Positions 43,640 through 53,084 of a DNA stretch of 64,000 nucleotides are shown in pieces. Each line of letters opens with the position of its first letter. Position 1 is the stretch's first letter. Position numbers and translations under genes: made by a program. The stretch is from Pseudomonas grimontii (lineage in GTDB: Bacteria > Pseudomonadota > Gammaproteobacteria > Pseudomonadales > Pseudomonadaceae). Location of the stretch: contig NZ_VFES01000015.1 in assembly GCF_007858185.1 (NCBI RefSeq), forward strand, positions 154,289 through 218,288, given 5' to 3'. The notes beneath the pieces are model-generated. The model did no database searches. It was not told where the DNA came from and worked only from the letters and a program-made list of their open reading frames with translations.

Positions 43640-46159
43640 TTAGATGAGCTCTCGAGCAAGGAATGGCGCGGTGCGGCTGGTCTTGCTTTTGGCCACCTTC
43701 TGCGGCGTCCCACTGGCAACCACCTTGCCGCCCAGATCCCCGGCCCCCGGTCCGATGTCGATCACCCAGTCACTCTGGGCCACCACGCGCATTTCATGTT
43801 CCACCACGACCACCGTATGCCCCGCGTCCACCAGGTGATTGAGCTGGCTGAGCAAGCGGTCGACATCCCGTGGGTGCAACCCGGTGGTGGGTTCGTCCAA
43901 CACATATAACGTCGCGCCTCGGGCGTTGCGTTGCAGCTCGGTGGCCAGTTTGATCCGCTGTGCTTCGCCGCCGGACAGTTCCGTCGCCGGCTGCCCAAGG
44001 CGCAGGTAACCCAGGCCGATATCCCGCAGTACTTGCAGCGAACGCAGTACCCCAGGTTGTTCGGCAAACACCTCCACCGCCTGCTCCACCGTCAGCCCCA
44101 GCACCTGGGCGATGCTCAAGCCTTGCCATTTGACGGCCAGGGTTTCGGGGTTGTAGCGCGCGCCGTGGCAGGTCGGGCACGGCGCGTAGACGCTGGGCAT
44201 GAACAGCAATTCGACGCTGACAAAGCCCTCACCTTCGCAGTTCGGACAACGACCCTTGGCGACGTTGAAGGAGAACTGCCCGGCGTCGTAATCGCGCTTC
44301 TTCGCCGCCGGCGTGGCGGCGAACAACTTGCGTACGTTGTCGAACAAACCGGTGTAGGTCGCCAGGTTGGAACGTGGGGTGCGGCCGATGGGTTTCTGGT
44401 CCACCTGCACCAGGCGGCGGATGTGCTCCAAGCCGGCACCGATGCGTCCGCCGCTGGTTTGCGGGGCGTCATCTTCCAGGCTCGGTTCTTCGTCGCTGTG
44501 CACCCGGCTGCCGAGACCGCTGCCGACCAGTTCCAGCAGCGCCTGGCTGACCAGGCTGGACTTGCCCGAGCCGGAAATACCGGTGACCGCCGTAAAGCAG
44601 CCCAATGGGAAATCCACGCTCAGGTCCTTGAGGTTATTGCGCGTAACCCCTTCCAGGCTCAGCCAGCCGGTGGGTTCACGCCGCGTCTGGTGCACAGGGC
44701 GCTTGTCGGCAAACAGATAGGCCCGGGTCTGCGACGCCTCGACGTCCGCGAGACCGGCAGGCGGCCCGCTGTACAGCACTTGCCCACCGTGTTCGCCAGC
44801 GGCCGGGCCCACATCGATCAGCCAGTCGGCGCGGCGCATGGTTTCCAGGTCATGTTCGACCACAAACAACGAATTGCCCGCCGCTTTCAAGCGTTCGAGC
44901 GCGGTGAACAAGGCTTCGCCATCCGCCGGGTGCAGGCCTGCCGAGGGTTCATCCAGCACATAGATCACCCCGAACAACTGCGAGCCCAGTTGCGTGGCCA
45001 ACCGCAGGCGCTGCAGCTCCCCGGACGACAGGGTCGGCGTACTGCGCTCCAGGGACAGATAGCCCAACCCCAATTCGATCAGGGTACTGACCCGCTCCAG
45101 CAGGTCCTCGGCGATGCGCTGGGCCGCGAGGCGTTTTTCCACCGACAGCTTCATCTTGTCCTGCCCCGCCGCCACCGGCCGCAACAACGCGGCCAGTTGC
45201 GTCAATGACAGTTGCGACAACTCACCAATGTCCACCCCGGCAAACTTCACCGACAGCGCCGCCTTGGTCAGCCGCTTGCCCTCGCACAACGGGCAGGCGC
45301 TGCCCTGCATGAACTGCGAGACACGCTTTTTCATCAGCGCGCTTTGCGTGTGGGTGAAGGTGTGCAGGATATAGCGCCGGGCGCCGCTGAAGGTGCCCTG
45401 ATAGCTCGGCTCCAGTTTGCGTTTCAGCGCTTCGCGGGTCTGCTCGGGGGTGAAACCGGCATACACCGGCACGGTTGGAGTTTCTTCGGTGAACAGGATC
45501 CAGTCGCGCTGCTTTTTCGGCAAGTCGCGCCACGGAACATCCACGTCATAGCCCAGGGTCACGAGGATGTCGCGCAGGTTCTGGCCCTGCCAGGCCAAGG
45601 GCCAGGACGCCACCGCGCGCTGGCGGATGGTCAGGGACGGGTCGGGCACCATCAGCGCCTCGGTCACTTCATACACGCGGCCCAGGCCATGGCACTGCGG
45701 GCAAGCACCCTGGGGCAGGTTCGGCGAAAAGTCCTCGGCATACAGCATCGCCTGCCCCGCCGGGTAGCTGCCGGCGCGCGAATACAACATGCGGATCAGG
45801 CTCGACAGGGTGGTGACACTGCCCACCGAGGAACGCGCACTTGGCGTACCACGCTGCTGTTGCAAAGCAACGGCGGGCGGCAGTCCTTCGATACTGTCCA
45901 CATCGGGCACGCCGACCTGATCGATCAGGCGCCGCGCGTAGGGCGCCACCGATTCGAAATAGCGGCGCTGGGCTTCGGCATACACCGTGGAAAACGCCAG
46001 GGACGACTTGCCCGAGCCCGAGACGCCGGTAAACACCACCAGGGCATCCCTTGGAATATCCACGTCGACGTTCTGCAAGTTGTGTTCGCGGGCTCCGCGC
46101 ACCCGTACAAATCCAAGGTGCTGGGCGGTAATCGGGGAGATGGAGCGCTGTGAAGTCAT
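43640..46159 (-). CDS. Class II UvrA (UvrA2) ATPase
   Basis: 839 aa against about 940 for housekeeping UvrA. Both nucleotide-binding units are present: GVSGSGKSSLAF near residue 43 and GISGSGKSSLVSQ near 500, with signatures LSSGELQRLRLA and LSGGEAQRIKLA. Zinc-finger cysteines appear as CPQCHGLG, CPLCEGKR, CPNCEGEG and CPTCHGAR. The missing ~100 residues lie between SVGSVTTLSSLIRML and CPQC, where canonical UvrA has its UvrB-binding domain. UvrA2 proteins are linked to tolerance of DNA-binding drugs. ATG 46159 overlaps the upstream kinase stop (ATGA), giving translational coupling. Confidence 0.9.
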   Translation of the reverse strand: MTSQRSISPITAQHLGFVRVRGAREHNLQNVDVDIPRDALVVFTGVSGSGKSSLAFSTVYAEAQRRYFESVAPYARRLIDQVGVPDVDSIEGLPPAVALQQQRGTPSARSSVGSVTTLSSLIRMLYSRAGSYPAGQAMLYAEDFSPNLPQGACPQCHGLGRVYEVTEALMVPDPSLTIRQRAVASWPLAWQGQNLRDILVTLGYDVDVPWRDLPKKQRDWILFTEETPTVPVYAGFTPEQTREALKRKLEPSYQGTFSGARRYILHTFTHTQSALMKKRVSQFMQGSACPLCEGKRLTKAALSVKFAGVDIGELSQLSLTQLAALLRPVAAGQDKMKLSVEKRLAAQRIAEDLLERVSTLIELGLGYLSLERSTPTLSSGELQRLRLATQLGSQLFGVIYVLDEPSAGLHPADGEALFTALERLKAAGNSLFVVEHDLETMRRADWLIDVGPAAGEHGGQVLYSGPPAGLADVEASQTRAYLFADKRPVHQTRREPTGWLSLEGVTRNNLKDLSVDFPLGCFTAVTGISGSGKSSLVSQALLELVGSGLGSRVHSDEEPSLEDDAPQTSGGRIGAGLEHIRRLVQVDQKPIGRTPRSNLATYTGLFDNVRKLFAATPAAKKRDYDAGQFSFNVAKGRCPNCEGEGFVSVELLFMPSVYAPCPTCHGARYNPETLAVKWQGLSIAQVLGLTVEQAVEVFAEQPGVLRSLQVLRDIGLGYLRLGQPATELSGGEAQRIKLATELQRNARGATLYVLDEPTTGLHPRDVDRLLSQLNHLVDAGHTVVVVEHEMRVVAQSDWVIDIGPGAGDLGGKVVASGTPQKVAKSKTSRTAPFLARELI

Positions 46160-47868
46160 GAACAACCTTGTCTGACGGTGAGCACGCTGCGCAGCCGTTG
46201 CGTCAGGGCCTCTGGGCTGTAGGGTTTGCTCAGCAGGTGAATGTCAGCGCTGAGCAGATGATTGCTGGAGAGAATGTCCCGCGTGTGCCCCGAGGTGAAC
46301 AGCACCGCCACCGGCGGCGACTGGGCGCGGGCCCACTCGGCCAGGTCGGTGCTTTTGATGCGGCCGGGCATCACCACGTCGGTGAAGATCAGGTCGGGCC
46401 GCACCCCGCCCTGCAAGGCTTGCATCGCGCGGTCGCCGTCCTCGGCCGTCAGCACCGTGTAGCCCGCCTGCTCCAGCAGATCCACCACGGTCACCCGCAC
46501 ATCCTCGTTGTCCTCGACCACCAGGATGGTCTCCTGGCCCACGTCGTGCAGCACGGGTTCAGGGTGAGTCTCCTGGACTTCTTCGTCCAGGCTGCGCGGG
46601 AAGTACATTTGCACCACGGTGCCCTTGCCCTCCTCGCTCCACACGTCCACGTGCCCACCGCTTTGCCGAACGAAGCCAAACACCATGCTCAAGCCAAGAC
46701 CGGTGCCGTGGCCGTTGCGCTTGGTGGTGAAAAACGGCTCGAACACCCGAGCCAGGATCGCCGCCGGCATGCCCACGCCAATGTCCGTGACGGCCAGGCG
46801 CACGTACTCGCCGGGCTTGATGCTTTTGCCGATGCAATCCTTGGGGTTGAGGATGATGTTTTCACCGGTGATGCGAATCACGCCCTCGCCTTTCATCGCA
46901 TCGCGGGCATTGATCGCCAGGTTGAGCAGCGCGTTTTCCAATTGGTTGCGATCGACGTTGATGCACCAGGAATCCTGCGGCAACTGCACATCGATATGAA
47001 TGGTTTCACCGAGTGCGCGTTGCAGCAGTTCGCCCAGCCCGGCATAGATGCGCTGCGGGTTATACACGGCGGGTGACAGCGGTTGGCGGCGGGCAAACGC
47101 CAACAACTGCGATGACAGTTTGGCGCCGCGCTCCACCGCCGCGATAGCCGCAGTGACACGCCGCTGTACCTGGGCATTCTCCGGTTCATGGCGGGCCAGC
47201 AAATGCAGGTTGCCAGCGATCACTTGCAGCAGGTTATTGAAGTCGTGGGCCACGCCACCGGTCAGGCCACCGATGGCCTCGAGCTTTTGCGACTGGCGCA
47301 GTTGGTCTTCGGCAGCGGAACGCGCCTGGACTTCGGCGGCCACGCGTTGCTCCAGGTTATGGGTCAGTTCCTGGCGCAAGCGTTCGGAATGCACATGGGC
47401 GGTGGTTTCCACCACAATCGCCAGCACCCCGGCCGGTTGCTGGTTATCCCCGGCGACGGGGCTGTAGTAAAGATCCAGCCACACCGTTTCCGGCTGGCCG
47501 TTGCGCAGCAGCACCAGGTCTTTGTTGTGATAGGACAAGGTGCCGCCGGCCAGGCAGGTGTCCACCACATGGCGGTTGAAGTCGGCGACTTCCGGCCAGC
47601 CGAGTTCCACCGGCGTGCCGAGCAAATAAGGATGACGGCCACCGGCAAATACCGAATAGCTGTCGTTGTAGATCATGTACCCCGCCGGCCCCCAGAGCAT
47701 CACCATGGGCACGGGGGACGCCAGCATCATCTGTACGGTACAGGCGAGGCTGGTGGACCAGCGATCAAGCGGTCCCAGGTCGGTGGTTGACCAGTCAAAT
47801 GCGCGAATTCGCTGGGCCATTTCGCCGGCCCAACCTTCACAGCCGTGGGGGTCGGATAAGAATTGCAT
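46156..47868 (-). CDS. Hybrid sensor histidine kinase coupled to uvrA2
   Basis: 570 aa, no membrane helices. An N-terminal PAS-like domain (FDWSTTDLGPLDRWSTSL, PVPMVMLWGPAGYMIYNDSY) is related to that of the kinase at 7706-10213. H-box GGLTGGVAHDFNNLLQVI lies near residue 208. HATPase carries LAINARDAMKGEG, IGVGMPAAI and GTGLGLSMVFGF. A C-terminal receiver (about 450-565) has Asp in LIFTDVVMPG. It has no DNA-binding domain and no separate response regulator nearby. Its TGA overlaps the uvrA2 ATG, so sensor and repair ATPase are made from one message. Confidence 0.88.
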   Translation of the reverse strand: MQFLSDPHGCEGWAGEMAQRIRAFDWSTTDLGPLDRWSTSLACTVQMMLASPVPMVMLWGPAGYMIYNDSYSVFAGGRHPYLLGTPVELGWPEVADFNRHVVDTCLAGGTLSYHNKDLVLLRNGQPETVWLDLYYSPVAGDNQQPAGVLAIVVETTAHVHSERLRQELTHNLEQRVAAEVQARSAAEDQLRQSQKLEAIGGLTGGVAHDFNNLLQVIAGNLHLLARHEPENAQVQRRVTAAIAAVERGAKLSSQLLAFARRQPLSPAVYNPQRIYAGLGELLQRALGETIHIDVQLPQDSWCINVDRNQLENALLNLAINARDAMKGEGVIRITGENIILNPKDCIGKSIKPGEYVRLAVTDIGVGMPAAILARVFEPFFTTKRNGHGTGLGLSMVFGFVRQSGGHVDVWSEEGKGTVVQMYFPRSLDEEVQETHPEPVLHDVGQETILVVEDNEDVRVTVVDLLEQAGYTVLTAEDGDRAMQALQGGVRPDLIFTDVVMPGRIKSTDLAEWARAQSPPVAVLFTSGHTRDILSSNHLLSADIHLLSKPYSPEALTQRLRSVLTVRQGCS

Positions 47869-47978
47869 CGTTCGGCTCTGCGCTGAGAAAGGGCGGTCGC
47901 AATTTTTTTGAGCGCATCAAGGGAAGATGGTTTCATTTTGCATAAATTAGGGGTTAATCACGCCAAACGCTATCGGCC

Positions 47979-50900
47979 TCAGTGAAAATCCCGGCTGCGC
48001 ACCGTGATGCCTTCCAGCAGCGGCGTCAGGTCGGTCAGGCGCCCGGCGATCAGGTGTCGCACCTCGCCAACCGCCTCCCAGCGCCCGTCCACTTTGAGCA
48101 ACCGCGACCCCACCAGCGCCTGGCGCTGACGTTCGGCCAGGTCGCGCCAGACCACCACGTTGAGGTTGCCGAATTCATCTTCGAGGGTGACAAAGGTCAC
48201 GCCGCTGGCCGTGCCGGGGCGCTGGCGACCGGTCACCAGCCCGGCGACGCTGACAGTGCGCCCATGCTCCACCGCCTGCAGTTCGTTTGAACTGCGGCAG
48301 CGCCGTTTACGCAGCTCGGCGCGCAGCAGCGCCAACGGATGCGGGCCAAGGGTGGTGCCGAGCATGGCGTAATCGGCATGCAGGTCCTCGCCCACCGTCG
48401 GTGTTGGCAGCTCCACCACCGCTTCATCGGGGCTGGGCAGGCCCGCGAACAATCCAAGCTGCTTATGCACCCCAGCCACGGCCCAGCGCGCCGTATGCCG
48501 GTTGCCGGCCAGGGCACGCAAGGCCCCGGCATCCGCCAGCAACGCCTGGGCACGCGCATCCAGGTCGGCGCGCTGGTCCAGGTCGGCAATGTCGCTGAAC
48601 GCCCGGCGCTGGCGTGCGGCTTCGATACGCCGCCCATCCTCTTCGCGAAAGCCCGAGATCATGCGCAAGCCCATGCGAATCGCCGGTTGCTGGCCGTCGA
48701 TGGGTTCCAGGCTGCAATCCCAGTCGCTGGCCTGCACATCCACCGGGCGGATCTGCAAGCGATGGCGCCGCGCATCCTGCAGGATCTGGTCCGGGCTGTA
48801 GAAGCCCATGGGCCAGCTGTTGATCAGCGCACAGGCGAAGGCGGCCGGTTCATGGCATTTGAGCCAGCAACTGGCGTAGGTCAGCAAGGCAAAACTGGCG
48901 GCGTGGGACTCGGGGAAACCGTAGCTGCCAAAGCCCTTGATCTGCTCAAAGATCTGCGCGGCAAAGGCCTCGGTGTAGCCATTCTTGAGCATGCCGGTGC
49001 GCAGGCGCTGCTGATGCGGCTCCAGGCCGCCGTGACGTTTCCAGGCGGCCATGGAACGGCGCAACTGGTCGGCCTCGCCGGGGCTGTAGTCGGCGGCGAC
49101 CATGGCGATCTGCATCACTTGCTCCTGGAACAACGGGATGCCCAGGGTGCGCTCCAACACGGTTTCCAATTCCGGCGACGGATAGGTGGTGGGTTCTTCC
49201 TTGTTACGTCGGCGCAGGTACGGATGCACCATGCCGCCCTGGATCGGTCCGGGGCGCACGATAGCCACCTCGATCACCAGGTCGTAGAATTTTTGCGGCC
49301 GCAACCTGGGCAACATCGACATCTGCGCCCGCGACTCGATCTGGAACACGCCAATGGTGTCGGCCTTGCTGATCATCGCGTAGGTGGCCGGGTCTTCCTT
49401 GGGGATCGTCGCCAGGGAAAAGTCCAGATGGCGATGGCGACGCAGCAGATCGAAACAGCGGCGGATCGCGCTGAGCATGCCCAGGGCGAGAATATCCACC
49501 TTGAGCAGGCCCACGGCATCGAGGTCGTCCTTGTCCCACTGGATGATGGTGCGCTCGGCCATGGCGGCGTTTTCCACCGGCACCAGGGTGTCCAACGGGT
49601 ACTCGGAAATCACGAAGCCACCGGGGTGCTGGGACAGGTGCCGGGGAAAACCGATCAACTGCTGGGTGAGTGTCAGCACACGGCGCAGGATCGGGCTGTC
49701 GGGGTCGAAGCCGCCCTCACGCAGGCGCTCCAGGGGCGGCGCATCGTCACTCCAGCGCCCGCAGCAGTCGGCCAATGCGTTGATCTGGTCCGGCGGCAAG
49801 CCCAGGGCCTTGGCCACATCGCGCACCGCACCGGTCGCGTGGTAACTGCTGACCACCGCCGTCAGCGCCGCGCGCGTACGACCATAGCGCTGGAACACGT
49901 ACTGCAGCACTTCTTCGCGGCGTTCGTGTTCGAAGTCGACGTCGATGTCCGGCGGCTCGTTGCGCTCGCGCGACAGGAAACGCTCGAACAGCATGTTCAT
50001 CAGGCTCGGGTTGATCTCGGTGATCCCCAAGGCAAAACATACCGCCGAGTTGGCCGCCGAGCCGCGTCCCTGGCACAGGATCGAACGGCTGCGAGCGAAG
50101 CGCACGATGTCGTGCACGGTGAGAAAGTAGCTTTCGTAGCCCAGCTCGCTGATCAGTTCCAGCTCGTTGTTGATCTGCTGCAAGGTCTTGGCGTCGACCC
50201 CTTGCGGCCAGCGCCGGGCGATGCCTTCTTCGGTGACGGCGCGTAGCCAGGATTTGGCGTCATGGCCCTCGGGCACCAGCTCGCGCGGGTAGTGGTAGCG
50301 CAACTGGCCAAGGTCGAAGGTGCAACGGCGCGCGATGTTAACGGTCTCGTCGAGCAAGGCTTGCGGGTACAGCGCGCCCAGCGCCTCGAGGCTGCGCAGG
50401 TGACGCTCGCCATTGGGGTGCAGGCGCGTGCCGGCTTCGGCCACCGGCACGTGATGACGGATCGCGGTCATGGTGTCTTGCAGGGCACGGCGGCCGCGCG
50501 CATGCATATGCACATCGCCGCAGGCCACCGCCGGGATATGCAGGCTGGCGGCCAGTTGCAGCCGTTGCTCCAGATGTCGCGCATCGTCCTGTCCGCAGTG
50601 CAGGTGCACCGCCAGCCACAGGCGATCGGCGAAGGCACGGCGCAACCATTGGAGGGAGGCCTGGGTGTCGCGGTCTTCGGCGACCCATAGTGCCAAGAGG
50701 CCGTTGAGGGGTCGGTCGAAGTCTTCTTGCAGCAGGCGATAACGGCCCTTTTCAGCGCGGCGGCGGGCCAGGGTAATCAGGCGGCACAGGGACTGGTAGC
50801 CGCTGAGGTCCTGCACCAGCAGCACCAGTTTCGGGCCATTCTCGATGCGCACTTCGCTGCCGATAATCAGCGGCAAGCCCACCGCCTTCGCCGCCTGCCA

Positions 50901-51050
50901 GGCCCGCACGATGCCGGACAAGGTGCATTCATCGGTGATTGCCAGGGCGCTGTAGCCCTGGCCCTTGGCCCGTTCGAACAACTCCAGCGCGCTGGAGGCA
51001 CCCCGTTGGAAGCTGAAATTGGACAGGCAATGCAGCTCGGCGTAACTCAT
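47979..51050 (-). CDS. dnaE2: Error-prone DNA polymerase DnaE2 (ImuC)
   Basis: 1023-aa C-family polymerase. N-terminal PHP domain (MSYAELHCLSNFSFQRGASSALELFERA), polymerase core with the catalytic acidic motif PPDIDVDFEHERREEVLQYVFQRYG near residue 385, and C-terminal OB-fold region (VSVAGLVTGRQRPGTASGVTFVTLEDE). The C-terminal tau-binding part of DnaE1 is absent, as in DnaE2. It performs SOS-induced mutagenic lesion bypass with ImuA and ImuB. ATG 51050 overlaps the imuB stop (ATGA); the longer ORF start at 51071 would sit inside imuB. Confidence 0.95.
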   Translation of the reverse strand: MSYAELHCLSNFSFQRGASSALELFERAKGQGYSALAITDECTLSGIVRAWQAAKAVGLPLIIGSEVRIENGPKLVLLVQDLSGYQSLCRLITLARRRAEKGRYRLLQEDFDRPLNGLLALWVAEDRDTQASLQWLRRAFADRLWLAVHLHCGQDDARHLEQRLQLAASLHIPAVACGDVHMHARGRRALQDTMTAIRHHVPVAEAGTRLHPNGERHLRSLEALGALYPQALLDETVNIARRCTFDLGQLRYHYPRELVPEGHDAKSWLRAVTEEGIARRWPQGVDAKTLQQINNELELISELGYESYFLTVHDIVRFARSRSILCQGRGSAANSAVCFALGITEINPSLMNMLFERFLSRERNEPPDIDVDFEHERREEVLQYVFQRYGRTRAALTAVVSSYHATGAVRDVAKALGLPPDQINALADCCGRWSDDAPPLERLREGGFDPDSPILRRVLTLTQQLIGFPRHLSQHPGGFVISEYPLDTLVPVENAAMAERTIIQWDKDDLDAVGLLKVDILALGMLSAIRRCFDLLRRHRHLDFSLATIPKEDPATYAMISKADTIGVFQIESRAQMSMLPRLRPQKFYDLVIEVAIVRPGPIQGGMVHPYLRRRNKEEPTTYPSPELETVLERTLGIPLFQEQVMQIAMVAADYSPGEADQLRRSMAAWKRHGGLEPHQQRLRTGMLKNGYTEAFAAQIFEQIKGFGSYGFPESHAASFALLTYASCWLKCHEPAAFACALINSWPMGFYSPDQILQDARRHRLQIRPVDVQASDWDCSLEPIDGQQPAIRMGLRMISGFREEDGRRIEAARQRRAFSDIADLDQRADLDARAQALLADAGALRALAGNRHTARWAVAGVHKQLGLFAGLPSPDEAVVELPTPTVGEDLHADYAMLGTTLGPHPLALLRAELRKRRCRSSNELQAVEHGRTVSVAGLVTGRQRPGTASGVTFVTLEDEFGNLNVVVWRDLAERQRQALVGSRLLKVDGRWEAVGEVRHLIAGRLTDLTPLLEGITVRSRDFH

Positions 51051-52462
51051 GCGAACCAGCCTTGCAGCCACAGCCCATCGCGTTGCCCCACACTGCGATA
51101 GGCCCAGCCTTGCTGGCCGGCGCGGGTCCGGATCAGGTAGTAGTCACGGCGAATGTCGGCGCCGTCCCACCAACCGGATTCGATGCGCTCCGGCCCCATG
51201 AGGATCTGCACGCCCTGCTCGGCCAGCAAGGTCGGTTCGTCAAGCAACCAACCGGGACGCTGGACCTTATCCAAGGGGGCGCACGGGCTTTTATCCGCCG
51301 CCATTTGCCAGGCACATTCGGGGCGATGGTCGGCATGAAAACGCAGGCCTTGCACCGCCTCATCGCCCAGGCGGGCACGCAGGCGTTCGCGCAGTTGTTC
51401 CCACGGCAGGGTCTGTTGCGGGCGATCGTCGAACAGGTCCTGGCGTTGCGGCACGAACACCGGCAGGTCCTGGGCCACCAGGCGAAAGCCGCGCACCGGT
51501 GAAGTGACCTGTACGTGCTCCAGGCGCCCACGGGCCAGTTCGAACAGCATCGCCGCTTCACGCTCGGCACTCAGCAGGCCGACCGTGATCACGCTGTCCG
51601 GCGCCTGGGCGTGTTCCAGGTGCAGGTCAAAGCGTTGCACGCCACTGTCGCGGCCGCAGAGGAAGGCCGAGAGATCGCCGGTCAAACGGCGCAGGGGGAA
51701 TAACAAGGCCTGGTGGGATTGCACATCGAAATTCAGCTCGATGCGCACATCGAACTGGTCCGGCGGCTGATAGAAGGCCAAGGCCAATGGCCGTTGCCCG
51801 GTCAATGCATCCAGGTGCTTGAGCAGACTGGCGTCAAAACGCCGCGCCAGGGTGTGCCGGGGCAACGCCTGCACCTGGGCCAGGGTACGCAGGCCCATGC
51901 GCGACAATGCGGTGGCCGCCTGCGGGTCGAGGCCGGCGCGGTCGATGGGCAATGGCGCCAGGGCCTGGAGCAACGCATCCTCATCGGCCACGGCCAGGCC
52001 ATCATAGAGATTGGCCAGCACCCGCGCCGCCGCCGGGTTGGGCGCGGCGACGATACGGTGACGAAAGCCCAGCTCGGTCAGCTCCTGGCGCAAGCGTGCC
52101 TCGAACTGCGGCCAAGGCCCGAACAGGCCCAGGCTCGACTCGATTTCGAACAGCAAGGCGCGCGGGTAATACACGCTGACCTGGGAGCTGAAGCGGTAGG
52201 CCCAGGCCGCCAGGAACTGCTGCCAGCGTTCGATTTGCACGGGGTCGTATTCGGCGCTGGCAAAGGTCTTGACCAGGGCATGGGCTGCCGTCAGCGATTG
52301 ACCGGGGCGCAGGCCCAATGCACGGGCGGCGTCATTGACGGTTTGCAGCACGCGCCGCTGCGTCGTGCCGGCCAGCAGCGCCAGCGGTTGATCCGGCTCG
52401 GGGTGCAGGCGCTGCACCCCGTCCAGCGCCAATTGCGGGAAAACAATACACACCCAGCGCAT
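51047..52462 (-). CDS. imuB: ImuB, catalytically inactive Y-family polymerase subunit
   Basis: 471 aa. Y-family fold starting MRWVCIVFPQLALDGVQRL; the catalytic Asp pair expected in DinB-type beta-strands is not seen, as for ImuB, which acts as a hub joining DnaE2 to the sliding clamp. HhH region LSRMGLRTLAQVQALPRHTLARRFD near residue 195 and a long C-terminal tail. Start MRWVCIV at 52462 is chosen; the upstream open frame is the imuA region in another frame. 7 bp after imuA, 4-bp overlap with dnaE2. Confidence 0.93.
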   Translation of the reverse strand: MRWVCIVFPQLALDGVQRLHPEPDQPLALLAGTTQRRVLQTVNDAARALGLRPGQSLTAAHALVKTFASAEYDPVQIERWQQFLAAWAYRFSSQVSVYYPRALLFEIESSLGLFGPWPQFEARLRQELTELGFRHRIVAAPNPAAARVLANLYDGLAVADEDALLQALAPLPIDRAGLDPQAATALSRMGLRTLAQVQALPRHTLARRFDASLLKHLDALTGQRPLALAFYQPPDQFDVRIELNFDVQSHQALLFPLRRLTGDLSAFLCGRDSGVQRFDLHLEHAQAPDSVITVGLLSAEREAAMLFELARGRLEHVQVTSPVRGFRLVAQDLPVFVPQRQDLFDDRPQQTLPWEQLRERLRARLGDEAVQGLRFHADHRPECAWQMAADKSPCAPLDKVQRPGWLLDEPTLLAEQGVQILMGPERIESGWWDGADIRRDYYLIRTRAGQQGWAYRSVGQRDGLWLQGWFA

Positions 52463-52469
52463 GGCAACC

Positions 52470-53084
52470 TCAGTGCCCCGCCAGTGCAATCGGCGCCGGG
52501 TGGGCCAACCCGCCCCGGCATTTGAGCACCCGCACCTGGGCAGGTTTTGCCTCGACGGCCAGGCGCAAGGCGGCGGGCGAAGCGTTGATCGCCTCACTCA
52601 AGGCGCGCCAGGCAAACGCCAGGGTCTGCCCGGTTTCCGCAGCCACCTGCAAGCGACGCAAGGCGCGGTCATCCGCCTTGCGCGGCCAGCACAGCACCGC
52701 GCCGCAACTGCCGGAGCGCAGGCACTGCTCCACCGCCCACAGCGCATCGCGCGCCTCGGCCTGGACCACCGACAGCTGGCGCAAATCCACCCCGGCGTTC
52801 TGCCACGCGTGGGGGTACGGGGTGTAGGGCGGCGCCACCAGCACAATGCGCTCCCCCGCCGCCGATAAGCGCGCCAGGGTCGGCAGCACCAATTGCAGTT
52901 CGCCCACGCCTTCCTTGGCCATGAGGATTTCGCTCAAGGCCGACTCCGGCCAGCCGCCCGTGGGCAGCACCGCATCCAGCGCCGCCAGCCCCGTGGGGTG
53001 CACGCTGGCCGGGGGCGCGGCAGGCCGGCCTTTCCAGACGCGGCCGCCATTGAACAGCGTATCCAGTGCAACCACGGCGCCCAT
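52470..53084 (-). CDS. imuA: ImuA, RecA/SulA-like mutasome protein
   Basis: 204 aa. RecA-like fold with a degenerate nucleotide loop (SEILMAKEGVGELQLVLPTLA around residue 53) and the segments RIVLVAPPYTPYPHAWQNAGVDL and RLQVAAETGQTLAFAWR. ATG 53084 overlaps the lexA2 stop as TGATG. The open frame continues much further upstream inside lexA2 but that part is a shadow. Translationally coupled member of the SOS cassette; ImuA proteins support ImuB/DnaE2-dependent mutagenesis. Confidence 0.9.
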   Translation of the reverse strand: MGAVVALDTLFNGGRVWKGRPAAPPASVHPTGLAALDAVLPTGGWPESALSEILMAKEGVGELQLVLPTLARLSAAGERIVLVAPPYTPYPHAWQNAGVDLRQLSVVQAEARDALWAVEQCLRSGSCGAVLCWPRKADDRALRRLQVAAETGQTLAFAWRALSEAINASPAALRLAVEAKPAQVRVLKCRGGLAHPAPIALAGH

